Positions 33,351-41,561 of a stretch of 64,000 bases of DNA are shown here, piece by piece. Position 1 is the stretch's first letter; each line of letters begins with the position of its first letter. Both the position numbers and the translations under genes were made by a program. Under the pieces are notes generated by a model. It did not search any database and was not told where the DNA came from. It saw nothing but the letters and a program-made list of their open reading frames with translations. The DNA comes from Streptomyces albicerus. GTDB lineage: Bacteria; Actinomycetota; Actinomycetes; Streptomycetales; Streptomycetaceae. The stretch lies in assembly GCF_008905045.1 (NCBI RefSeq), contig NZ_VWMY01000026.1, positions 1-64,000 of the forward strand. The letters are read 5' to 3'.

Positions 33351-34874
33351 ATGGCTCATCTGCGCTCCAGACGCCGTCTCGCTCTCGCCGTGCCGGTAGT
33401 TCTGTCCCTTACCGCCTCGCTCGGCTTCATTCCGGGTGTCGCGTCGGCGGCCCCCGAGTCCGCTCCCGCCGCCGCGGCGGCGGACGGCCCGAACCTCGCG
33501 TACGTGGTCAACACCAAGACGGACCACCGCACGATCGAGTCGGTGAAGAAGGCGATAGCCAAGGCCGGGGGCACGGTCGTCACCACGTACGCGAAGATCG
33601 GCGTGATCGTCGTCCACTCGGCCAACCCGGACTTCGGTCCGACGATCCGCGAGGCACGCGGTGTGCAGTCCGCGGGCGCGACGCGGACCACGCCGCTGGT
33701 GGCCGCCGGGACGACGGACGAGGGCGCCGCCGACTATCTGTCGGCCGCCGAGGCCGCCAAGGTCGAGGCCGCTGCCGCCCCTCAGAGCGAGCCCCTCGAG
33801 GCCGACCAGTGGGACCTGCGCGCGATAGGCGCCGACAAGGCCGCACAGATCAACCCGGGCAGCAAGAAGGTCACGGTCGCCGTGATCGACACGGGCGTCG
33901 ACGACACCCACCCGGACCTCGCGCCGAACTTCTCCGCGTCGCAGTCCGCGAACTGCGTGGGCGGCGTGGCCGACACGAGCGAGGGCGCCTGGCGTCCGTA
34001 CACCGCCGAGGACTACCACGGCACGCATGTCGCGGGTGAGGTCGCCGCCGCCCGCAACGGCATCGGTGTGGCGGGCGTGGCGCCCGGCGTGAAGGTCTCC
34101 GGCATCAAGGTCAGCGACCCGAACAACGGCCTCTTCTACCCCGAGAGCGTCGTCTGCGCCTTCGTGTTCGCCGCCGACCACGGCGTGGAGATCACGAACA
34201 ACAGCTACTACGTGGACCCGTGGCTCTACAACTGCCTCGACGACCCCGACCAGAAGGCGATCGTCGACGCGGTGAACCGGGCCCAGCTGTACGCCACGAA
34301 GAAGGGCACCCTGCACCTCGCGTCGGCCGGCAACTCGAACCACGACCTGGATTCGGACGCCATCGTCGACGACACCAGCCCCGACGACTCGACGCCGGTC
34401 ACCCGCACCATCGACCCGCACGAGTGCTTCGACGTCCCGACCCAGCTCCCGGGCATCGTCACGGTGAGCGCGACGGGCGTGCAGAACCTCAAGTCGTACT
34501 ACTCCACGTACGGCAAGGGCGTCGTCGACGTCGCCGCTCCGGGTGGTGACCGGCTCTACCAGATCCCGGACACCCCGTCGAAGAACGGCCGCATCCTCTC
34601 CACGATGCCGAACAACCAGTACGCCTTCCTGCAGGGCACGTCGATGGCGTCGCCGCACGCCGCCGGTGTCGCCGCACTGCTGAAGTCCGAGCACCCGTGG
34701 GCGACCCCGGCCCAGCTGCAGGCGCTGCTGAAGGCCCAGGCGGACAACCCGGGCTGCCCGGACTCGTACGACCAGGACGGCAACGGCACGCAGGACGCCA
34801 CCTGTGAGGGCGGCAAGCGCGTGAACGGCTTCTACGGCTTCGGCATCGTCAACGCGCTGAAGGCAGTCAAGTAG
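33351..34874 (+). CDS. Secreted subtilisin-like serine protease (S8), paralogue 1
   Basis: A 507-aa exported protease: Arg-rich signal peptide (RSRRRLALAVPVVLSLTASLG, cleavage near ASA), inhibitor-like prodomain (about 45 to 120), then the S8 domain with D180 in VIDTGVDDTHPDL, H223 in YHGTHVAGE and S431 in GTSMASPHAAG. There is no C-terminal anchor or repeat domain, so it should be released. The linker motif PLEADQWDLRAI precedes the catalytic domain. GGAGAT precedes ATG 33351. A close paralogue follows. Confidence 0.93.
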   Translation: MAHLRSRRRLALAVPVVLSLTASLGFIPGVASAAPESAPAAAAADGPNLAYVVNTKTDHRTIESVKKAIAKAGGTVVTTYAKIGVIVVHSANPDFGPTIREARGVQSAGATRTTPLVAAGTTDEGAADYLSAAEAAKVEAAAAPQSEPLEADQWDLRAIGADKAAQINPGSKKVTVAVIDTGVDDTHPDLAPNFSASQSANCVGGVADTSEGAWRPYTAEDYHGTHVAGEVAAARNGIGVAGVAPGVKVSGIKVSDPNNGLFYPESVVCAFVFAADHGVEITNNSYYVDPWLYNCLDDPDQKAIVDAVNRAQLYATKKGTLHLASAGNSNHDLDSDAIVDDTSPDDSTPVTRTIDPHECFDVPTQLPGIVTVSATGVQNLKSYYSTYGKGVVDVAAPGGDRLYQIPDTPSKNGRILSTMPNNQYAFLQGTSMASPHAAGVAALLKSEHPWATPAQLQALLKAQADNPGCPDSYDQDGNGTQDATCEGGKRVNGFYGFGIVNALKAVK

Positions 34875-34935
34875 CCCGAGTTTCCCGGGACTTCCCGCAC
34901 GGCCCGCACGAACTCGCGAACGAACTGGAGACAGC

Positions 34936-36480
34936 ATGACAGCGCCTCATACGCGCTCCCGCCGCGTCATAGCGATCCCGCTGGGGATGGCCATGGCGAC
35001 GGCACTCGCCTTCCTGCCGAACGTCAGCGCGTCGGCGGCCCCGGTGGCCGACACGGCCGGCGTGGCCGATGTCGCCGGGCAGGTCTCGGCGGAGGCCACC
35101 TCGCTCAGCTATGTCGTCAACGTCCGCCCCGGGCACGGCACTTCCTCCTCCGTGAAGAAGGCCATCGCCAAGGCCGGCGGCACGATCGTGACGTCGTACG
35201 ACCAGATCGGCGTGATCGTCGTCCACTCGTCGAACGCCGACTTCGCCAAGACCGTCCGCAAGGTGCGCGGTGTGGAGTCGGCGGGCGCGACGCGCACGGC
35301 GCCGCTGCCCGCGCAGTCCACGACGGATGTCGGCACGCCCAAGGTGCTCACCTCGGAGCAGGTCGCGGACGTCGAGGCCGCGGCCGGGCAGGACCCGTTG
35401 GAGCCGCTGCAGTGGGACCTGCCCGCCATCAAGGCGGACAAGGCGCACGAGAAGACGCTCGGCAGCAGCAAGGTGACGGTCGCCGTCATCGACACGGGTG
35501 TCGACGACACGCACCCCGACATCGCGCCGAACTTCGACCGTGACGCGTCGGTCAACTGCGTGACGGGCAAGCCGGACACGACCGACGGGGCCTGGCGGCC
35601 GAGCGCCGCCGAGAGCCCGCACGGCACGCATGTCGCGGGCGAGATCGCGGCCGCCAAGAACGGTGTCGGCGTCACGGGTGTCGCGCCGGGCGTGAAGGTG
35701 TCCGGCATCAAGGTCTCCACGACGGCCGGCTTCTTCTACACGGAGGCCGTCGTCTGCGGCTTCATGTGGGCGGCCACGCACGACGTGGACGTGACCAACA
35801 ACAGCTATTACACCGACCCGTGGTACTTCAACTGCAAGAACGACCCGGACCAGAAGGCGCTTGTCGAGGCGATCTCCCGGGCCTCGAAGTACGCGGAGAA
35901 GAAGGGCACGGTCAACGTCGCGGCGGCGGGCAACGAGAACTACGACCTCGCCGCGGACGAGATCACCGACCCGACCTCGCCGAACGACACGACTCCCGCG
36001 GAGCGTGTCATCGACCCGTCCGAGTGCCTCGACATCCCGACCCAGCTGCCGGGCATCGTCACGGTCGCGTCGACCGGCGCGAAGGGCATCAAGTCGTCCT
36101 TCTCGAACCATGGCCTGGGCGTCATCGACATCGCGGCCCCCGGCGGCGACTCGACGGCGTACCAGACCCCGGCCCCACCGGCCACCAGCGGCCTCATCCT
36201 CGGCCCGATCCCGGGCGGCAAGTGGGGCTACATGGCCGGTACGTCGATGGCGTCGCCGCACGTCGCGGGCGTCGCCGCGCTCATCAAGTCGACGCACCCG
36301 CACGCTCCGGCGGCCGCGGTCAAGGCCCTGCTGTACGCGGAGGCCGACCGCACACCGTGCACCGACCCGTACGACATCAACGGTGACGGCAAGGTCGACG
36401 CGGTCTGCGAGGGGCCGAAGAACTACAACGGCTTCTACGGCTGGGGCACCGCGGACGCACTGGACGCGGTGACCAAGTAG
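34936..36480 (+). CDS. Secreted subtilisin-like serine protease (S8), paralogue 2
   Basis: A 514-aa paralogue of the preceding gene, 61 nt downstream in the same direction. Same layout: signal peptide, prodomain (AKAGGTIVTSYDQIGVIVV is shared with little change), linker PLEPLQWDLPAI, catalytic D186, H229 and S437 (GTSMASPHVAG). Both end in a calcium-loop-like segment (DINGDGKVDAVCEG here, DQDGNGTQDATCEG in the first) followed by an NGFYG stretch. The pair clearly arose by tandem duplication and may share one transcript. Confidence 0.93.
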   Translation: MTAPHTRSRRVIAIPLGMAMATALAFLPNVSASAAPVADTAGVADVAGQVSAEATSLSYVVNVRPGHGTSSSVKKAIAKAGGTIVTSYDQIGVIVVHSSNADFAKTVRKVRGVESAGATRTAPLPAQSTTDVGTPKVLTSEQVADVEAAAGQDPLEPLQWDLPAIKADKAHEKTLGSSKVTVAVIDTGVDDTHPDIAPNFDRDASVNCVTGKPDTTDGAWRPSAAESPHGTHVAGEIAAAKNGVGVTGVAPGVKVSGIKVSTTAGFFYTEAVVCGFMWAATHDVDVTNNSYYTDPWYFNCKNDPDQKALVEAISRASKYAEKKGTVNVAAAGNENYDLAADEITDPTSPNDTTPAERVIDPSECLDIPTQLPGIVTVASTGAKGIKSSFSNHGLGVIDIAAPGGDSTAYQTPAPPATSGLILGPIPGGKWGYMAGTSMASPHVAGVAALIKSTHPHAPAAAVKALLYAEADRTPCTDPYDINGDGKVDAVCEGPKNYNGFYGWGTADALDAVTK

Positions 36481-36499
36481 CACACCCCTTCGGGGAGTT

Positions 36500-36529
36500 G
36501 AGCCGGGTGGCCCACGGGCCGCCCGGCTC
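36500..36529 (+). terminator. Terminator after the subtilase pair
   Basis: GAGCCGGGTGGCC and GGCCGCCCGGCTC form a stem of about 13 bp with one G-C/T irregularity, 20 nt after the stop codon of the second protease. Confidence 0.7.
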
Positions 36530-36694
36530 TCGTGCGTTCGGGCCCGGGGCGGGGATTCTCCGCGCCGGGCCTGAGTCACGAGAGCGGCCGGGAGCGTATG
36601 GATGGGCGGAATGCCCGTTGGACGGGCGGAATGACGTTCCGCCAGTTGTTTTCCAGGACTTGCCCAGATCTGGGGGACTGGTGAAGATCTTGAG

Positions 36695-37717
36695 GTGAGT
36701 TCGATAAGACAGACTGCCGACACGGGTGGTGAGGCGGGCGCGCCCCGGGTGAGCGCGGCCGTCGTGCGGCGTTCCCTTGCCATCCTCGCCCTGGTGGCCC
36801 TCGCGGCGCTGATTCCGCTGCTCGGGCCGCCCGCCGCGCTGCGCGGCACGGGCGAGGCCGCCGCGCCCGGCGTGGGCGGGATCGCCCTGCTGCGGGCGGT
36901 CCTGTTCGCGGCGGTGTGCGTCCCGGCGGGTGAGCTGTTCGTCACCTGGTTGGCCCGCAGGGTGCCGGGCGCGCCGCTGGAGGACGCGCCCCGCAGCTGG
37001 GCCCCGGCCGCGGCCGGGGCCGGCTTCGTCGCCGCGCTCGGTCTCGCCTCGGTCGTGGCCACCGGGAACCTGGTGCCGCGCAGTCTCTCCGACATGGACA
37101 TCGGCGGCCTCTACGAGACCCGGGACGGCATGCTGGCGCTCCTGGAGGTCAACGCGTTCGTCGTGGCGGGCCTGTGCGCCCTGTCGCGCCGCCCGGCCAC
37201 CCAGGCGTGGCCGCTGGCCGCGGTGGCCGTCGCCGAGGCGCTGCGCGCCCACCCCACGACCGAGCAGAGTCCGCTGATCGGCTCCGGCCTGACACTCGTT
37301 CATGTGACGTGTGCGGCCCTGTGGGCGGGCGGGCTGCTGTACGTCCTGCGCACGCTCCTCCGGTGGCGGAACACCTCCCCCGGGGAGGGCATCGCGTTGT
37401 TGGGCCTCTACGCGCGCGTGGCGGCCGTTCTGCTCGCCGTGATCACCGCCACGGGGGTGTGCAGCACACTGCGTCGGATGCCGCCCGGCACGGTCCTGGA
37501 CCAGCTGACGGCGACGGCGTACGGGCGCACCCTGCTCGCCAAGGTGCTCCTCGTGGTCGTGGTCGCCGCCCTCGCCCTGTGGGCCCGCCACCGGCTGCGC
37601 CGTGCCGCCGCCCCGCTCACCGCCCACTCCCCCGCGCGCGCGGAGGTCGTGGTCCTGGGCGTGGTGGTCGCGGTCTCGGCAGTGCTCACGGCACTGCCGG
37701 TGCCGATCCGCTGGTGA
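36695..37717 (+). CDS. CopD-domain membrane protein
   Basis: A 340-aa protein with eight or nine membrane segments. The C-terminal half has the CopD (copper resistance D) pattern: LTLVHVTCAALWAGGLLYVL, ARVAAVLLAVITATGV and TAYGRTLLAKVLLVVVVAALAL. Such proteins are linked to copper uptake or handling, though few are tested. GTG 36695 has only a weak ribosome site. GAAGATCTTG (36683 to 36692) lies 2 nt before the start, a motif also doubled at 4379 and 4397. Confidence 0.8.
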   Translation: MSSIRQTADTGGEAGAPRVSAAVVRRSLAILALVALAALIPLLGPPAALRGTGEAAAPGVGGIALLRAVLFAAVCVPAGELFVTWLARRVPGAPLEDAPRSWAPAAAGAGFVAALGLASVVATGNLVPRSLSDMDIGGLYETRDGMLALLEVNAFVVAGLCALSRRPATQAWPLAAVAVAEALRAHPTTEQSPLIGSGLTLVHVTCAALWAGGLLYVLRTLLRWRNTSPGEGIALLGLYARVAAVLLAVITATGVCSTLRRMPPGTVLDQLTATAYGRTLLAKVLLVVVVAALALWARHRLRRAAAPLTAHSPARAEVVVLGVVVAVSAVLTALPVPIRW

Positions 37718-37739
37718 CCGGCTCACCCGCTCGGCCGGC

Positions 37740-38462
37740 TCAGTCGGCGACCGTGACTTCCACGGAAGGCTCAGAAGGTTCGGAAGACTCGGAACGCGCG
37801 CCGAACACCTTCAGCGCTCCCCTGGCCAGCAGGTACTGAGCCGCGAGATACGTGATCATGATCCAGAAGTCGGGGCGTGGAAGCTGCGGCCACTCGGCGA
37901 CACCGGAAGCGATGAGCGTGTCCGAGAGCAGGAACAGGACACCCCCGAGCGCCGCGACCGGCCCGAGCCGCGCGGCACCGTACGCCATCGCGGTCAGCAG
38001 CAGGCTGTAGCCCGCGACGGGGACGCGGAGGTCGGCGGGGAGGCCGGGCCACAGGAGGGTGACGGTGGTGCCGAGCGCGACGGCGTACGCGGCGGCCGTG
38101 AGCCATGACCCAGGCGCGCGGGGTCTGCTCCTGCCGATGGGCGCGGCGGCCTGCCTGAAGAGCAGTAGGTAGCACACGTGCCCCGCCGCGAAGGACGCCA
38201 TCCCGGCGAGGAAGGCCGGCTCGGCGTCGGTCAGGAGCAGGACGTCGCCGCCCCACCCGAAGAGCAGGGCGGCGACGAGCATCCGGGGTCCGCCGCTCAC
38301 GTGCGCGTAGGCGGCGAGCAAGGGCATCAGGAGGGGCTTGGCCACCGTATGGCCGATGTCGTACCCGATCGCCAGGGAAACGAGATCGGCGGCCGTCACC
38401 AGACCGAAGGACGTGACCAGGCCGAAGGAGACGAGCGGCACGCGCGCGTGGCGTGCGTTCAC
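37740..38462 (-). CDS. Lysoplasmalogenase (YhhN/TMEM86 family)
   Basis: A 240-aa protein with about eight membrane helices. YhhN signatures: TVAKPLLMPLLAAY, LLFGWGGDVLLL (conserved G-D-xxLL), FLAGMASFAAGHVCYLLLF, AYGAARLGPVAALGGVLFLLSDTL and DFWIMITYLAAQYLLARG. TMEM86 proteins hydrolyse the vinyl-ether bond of lysoplasmalogens. The GTG start overlaps the stop of the upstream AGMO-like gene by 4 nt (GTGA), so the two are translated together. The C-terminal tail is acidic and serine-rich. Confidence 0.88.
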   Translation of the reverse strand: MNARHARVPLVSFGLVTSFGLVTAADLVSLAIGYDIGHTVAKPLLMPLLAAYAHVSGGPRMLVAALLFGWGGDVLLLTDAEPAFLAGMASFAAGHVCYLLLFRQAAAPIGRSRPRAPGSWLTAAAYAVALGTTVTLLWPGLPADLRVPVAGYSLLLTAMAYGAARLGPVAALGGVLFLLSDTLIASGVAEWPQLPRPDFWIMITYLAAQYLLARGALKVFGARSESSEPSEPSVEVTVAD

Positions 38463-39349
38463 GCGGCCGGCTCCGTAACCGGCCGCTCCGGAGTGGCCGG
38501 CCGCTCGGCGGGGGCGATCGGCGCCGGCTGCCAGCCGGGCCCACGGAACACCCTTCCCGCCCGCTCCCGCCAACTCCCCGCCGCTCTCAGGTCCCTGGCG
38601 ATGGCAACGTACTCATGCGTGGCGACCCGCAGCGGGTTGTACGTGTTGATGTTCTTGGTCAGCCCGTACACCGGCCGTTCGGTCTCCGGCACGAACGACG
38701 CGAAGAGCCGGTCCCAGACGATCAGGATCCCGCCGAAGTTCCGGTCCAGGTAGCCGCCCTGGGAGGCGTGGTGGACGCGGTGGTGCGAGGGCGTGTTGAA
38801 GACGAACTCGAAGGCCCGGGGCAGCTTGTCGATGCGCTCGGTGTGGATCCAGAACTGGTACACGAGGTTCGCGGACGAGCAGAACGCGAGTGCGGCCGGA
38901 TGGACGCCGAGGGCGATGAGGGGCACGTAGAACGGCCACACGGTCCAGGTTGTCCAGGGCTGCCGCAACGCGGTGGTGAGGTTGAACTTCTGGCTGGAGT
39001 GGTGCACGACGTGGCAGGCCCACAGGATCCGGATCACGTGATGCCCGCGGTGCGACCAGTAGTAGAAGAAGTCCTGCGCCAGCAACATCAGTGGCACGGT
39101 CCACCACAGCACGGGCACGCGCAGTGGTGTCAGCTCATATATGGCCGTGTAGATGGCGACGATCGGGATCTTCCAGAGAAGGTCGAAGACCAGACTGCCG
39201 AGCCCCATGCCGACACTCGTGGCGGCGTCCTTCGTCTCGTACCCCGCGGCGTCCTCATCGGGATGGATCCGGACGCTCACCATCTCCACGACGGTGAGCA
39301 GCACAAACGCGGGTATCGACCACAGCACTACATCGGGCAGGTTCGGCAT
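38459..39349 (-). CDS. Fatty acid hydroxylase superfamily protein, alkylglycerol monooxygenase-like
   Basis: A 296-aa membrane di-iron protein. Histidine boxes: HRGHH, HVVHHSS and HHRVHH. Beyond these, the stretches FNLTTALRQ, LVYQFWIHTE, NTPSHHRVHH, GGILIVWDRLFASF, VYGLTKNINT and a C-terminal FRGPGWQP resemble alkylglycerol monooxygenase (AGMO/TMEM195) more than plain sterol desaturases. AGMO cleaves ether-linked alkylglycerols using tetrahydrobiopterin. The downstream coupled gene is a lysoplasmalogenase. The AGMO likeness is from memory of the family and needs an alignment. Confidence 0.82.
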   Translation of the reverse strand: MPNLPDVVLWSIPAFVLLTVVEMVSVRIHPDEDAAGYETKDAATSVGMGLGSLVFDLLWKIPIVAIYTAIYELTPLRVPVLWWTVPLMLLAQDFFYYWSHRGHHVIRILWACHVVHHSSQKFNLTTALRQPWTTWTVWPFYVPLIALGVHPAALAFCSSANLVYQFWIHTERIDKLPRAFEFVFNTPSHHRVHHASQGGYLDRNFGGILIVWDRLFASFVPETERPVYGLTKNINTYNPLRVATHEYVAIARDLRAAGSWRERAGRVFRGPGWQPAPIAPAERPATPERPVTEPAA

Positions 39350-39460
39350 GGGTGCACCGTAGAACCGCTGGTCCGCCGCGGCTAGACGTTGTTACCCACA
39401 AGTATTACCGGGGGTACGCGCTTACTTCTTGGTGATCTCCACCAAGGGGTCGGCCCACCG

Positions 39461-40171
39461 TCATACTCCGGCCGCCCCCAGCAGAGCCCCCGCCCCATAG
39501 GTAACCGCCATCGCCAACGCTCCACCCACCACGTTCCGCACCACGGCCGGCCGCACCTCCGCCTCCCCCAGCCGCGCGCTCCCCCACCCCGTGACGACCA
39601 GCGCGGCCAGCACCGACCCCACGGTGACCGGCAGGCGCCAAGCGGCGGGCGGGAGCACAATCGCCAGCAACGGAAGCAGCGCGCCCACCGTGAAGGCGCA
39701 GAAGCTCGCCCACGCCGCGTTCCAGGGATTCGTGAGCTGGTCCGGATCGATCCCGAGCTCCACGCGCGCGTGGGCCTTCAGCGCGTCCCGTTCCGTGAGC
39801 TGCTCCGCCGCCTCCCGGGCGACCTCCCGCGAGAGCCCCCGTTCCTCCAGCAGCTCGGTCAGCTCCTCCAGCTCCGCCTCCGGCTGCTCCCGAAGCTCCC
39901 GCCGCTCCATCGCCAGGGCCGCCTTCTCGGAGTCCCGCTGCGTGGACACGGACACGTACTCCCCGGCGGCCATGGACATGGACCCGGCGAGGAGCCCCGC
40001 GAGCCCGGCCGTGAGGAGCGTGGCGCGGTCGTCCGTGGCGCCGGCCACGCCGACGACGAGACCCGCGGTGGACACGATGCCGTCATTGGCACCCAGCACC
40101 GCGGCCCGCAGCCAGTTCAGCCGCGGTGCGAGTGCGCCGGCGTGGGCCTCGTCGTGCGTTGGTTCGGTCAC
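39461..40171 (-). CDS. VIT1/CCC1 family transporter
   Basis: A 236-aa membrane protein: LRAAVLGANDGIVSTAGLVVGVAGA (helix 1 with the conserved Asp), MAAGEYVSVSTQRD (helix 2 signature), a cytosolic Glu-rich metal-binding helix pair (AELEELTELLEERGLSREVA) and three C-terminal helices. The family moves Fe2+ or Mn2+ out of the cytosol. GTG 40171 is the start. It seems to be transcribed alone. Confidence 0.92.
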   Translation of the reverse strand: MTEPTHDEAHAGALAPRLNWLRAAVLGANDGIVSTAGLVVGVAGATDDRATLLTAGLAGLLAGSMSMAAGEYVSVSTQRDSEKAALAMERRELREQPEAELEELTELLEERGLSREVAREAAEQLTERDALKAHARVELGIDPDQLTNPWNAAWASFCAFTVGALLPLLAIVLPPAAWRLPVTVGSVLAALVVTGWGSARLGEAEVRPAVVRNVVGGALAMAVTYGAGALLGAAGV

Positions 40172-40212
40172 AGAGGCGAGGATCGCACCGAGCGCCCCTC
40201 ACGCCCCGGACC

Positions 40213-40278
40213 GACCCGTCGCCAGGCCCGAACCGAACCGACACCAGGCCCGGGCTGAACCGACACCAGGCCCGCGAA
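40213..40278. repeat. Three tandem 22-bp repeats
   Basis: Three copies of a unit like GAACCGACACCAGGCCCG plus 4 variable bases lie at 40213, 40235 and 40257. Copies 2 and 3 are identical over 18 bp and copy 1 has several changes. A degenerate fourth unit reaches the stop codon of the amidohydrolase gene at 40305. The array separates that gene from the VIT-type gene. Confidence 0.75.
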
Positions 40279-40304
40279 GATCCGCACGGATCCGCTCGGG
40301 CCCG

Positions 40305-41561
40305 TCACCAGACCCGTACCGACCCCCCGGGCGCGAACACCGGACTCGTCGCGTCCCCCGGCGGCTCCCCCAGCGGCTCGGCGATCTCATCCACCGTCGG
40401 TCCCACCTTCGCCGCGATGGGGTCCAGGAGGTCGAGGTCGAAGCCGTAGACACGGGCCGCGTTGCCGCCCGCCATCGCCGCGATCTCCTCGCGCGGGAGG
40501 CCGGCGTACGCGATGCGCAGGCCCTCGCGGGAGTACGGGTAGGTGCCCTCGTCGTGCGGGTAGTCGCTGCCCCACATGATCTTGTCGAGGCCGATGCGGT
40601 TCCGGAGCGGCACCTCGTGGGGGCGCATGAAGCTCGCGCCGACGAAGCAGTTGTCCCGCCACACCTCCGACGGTCCCCTGCCCATCGAATCGGCGAGCCC
40701 CGCCCCGAACTTGGACTCCGCGGTGGACGCCTTCGTAGCGGCCGCGACCAGTCGGCCGTGGTAGTAGTCCAGCATGTCGAGCACCCCGGGTATCCAGCCG
40801 GAACCCTGCTCGGTCAGCACCAGTTTCAGGCCGGGGTGACGGCGGAACGCGCCGCCGAAGATGAGGTGCCAGAGCGCGCGGTGCGAGAACCACGTGGTCT
40901 CCACCATGAAGACCGCCCGGGCGGCGGGCTCGTCGCCCAGCGGCGGGGAGGCCGAGCCCGCGTGGTGGTTCACGGGGACGCCGAGTTCCGCGCACACCGC
41001 CCAGATCGGGTCGTACGTCGATGAGTACAGCTCGGGCAGCCCGCTGCCGGGCGGTGTGCCGGGCAGCAGCAGGCCGCCCCGCAGACCCGCTCCGACCGCC
41101 CACCTGATCTCCTTCACCGCCTCCTCGACGTCGTTCAGGAGGATCTGGAAGACACCCGCGCGCCGGCCCGGGGCGGCCGAACAGAAGTCCGCCAGCCAGC
41201 GGTTGTGGGCCCGCAGGCCCGCCCAGCGCCGCTCGAACTCCTCGGCCGTCGGTGCCGGCGCCATCAGGGACCCCGACGGGAAGAACGGCGGGATGGTGTT
41301 CGGGAAGACGACCTCGGCGACGATCCCGTCCTGCTCCAGCTCCGCGAGCCGCCGCTCCGAGTTCCAGTTCTTGTCGGCCGTGTCGGCCATCAGGTCCTCG
41401 TACGGATTGACGTACGTGGCCGCCCAGGCGTCGAACTCCTCGTGGTACGCCTTCGGCAGATACGGCTTGTAGTCCAGGAGATCGGCTCCCGCGTGGCAGT
41501 CGGCCGAGATGACGGTGTAGCGGTCCTCGCTCACGGAACTCATGGAGTGCACGGAACTCAC
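40305..41561 (-). CDS. Amidohydrolase family protein (PF04909 type), paralogue 1
   Basis: A 418-aa TIM-barrel metal-dependent hydrolase or decarboxylase. Visible sites: N-terminal SADCHAG (only one His where many families have HxH), VNHHAGS, HPGLKLVLTEQGSGW and MWGSDYPHDEGTYPYS with the catalytic Asp. This PF04909 group includes ACMS and gamma-resorcylate decarboxylases. The GTG start at 41561 overlaps the stop of the next amidohydrolase by 4 nt behind GGGGGTGG. The last gene of a four-gene operon. Confidence 0.88.
   Translation of the reverse strand: MSSVHSMSSVSEDRYTVISADCHAGADLLDYKPYLPKAYHEEFDAWAATYVNPYEDLMADTADKNWNSERRLAELEQDGIVAEVVFPNTIPPFFPSGSLMAPAPTAEEFERRWAGLRAHNRWLADFCSAAPGRRAGVFQILLNDVEEAVKEIRWAVGAGLRGGLLLPGTPPGSGLPELYSSTYDPIWAVCAELGVPVNHHAGSASPPLGDEPAARAVFMVETTWFSHRALWHLIFGGAFRRHPGLKLVLTEQGSGWIPGVLDMLDYYHGRLVAAATKASTAESKFGAGLADSMGRGPSEVWRDNCFVGASFMRPHEVPLRNRIGLDKIMWGSDYPHDEGTYPYSREGLRIAYAGLPREEIAAMAGGNAARVYGFDLDLLDPIAAKVGPTVDEIAEPLGEPPGDATSPVFAPGGSVRVW

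Noticed and set aside
34867..37101. 744-aa minus-strand open frame
   Set aside because: Antisense to the second subtilase and the CopD-type gene; no recognisable domain and Arg/Val-rich composition.
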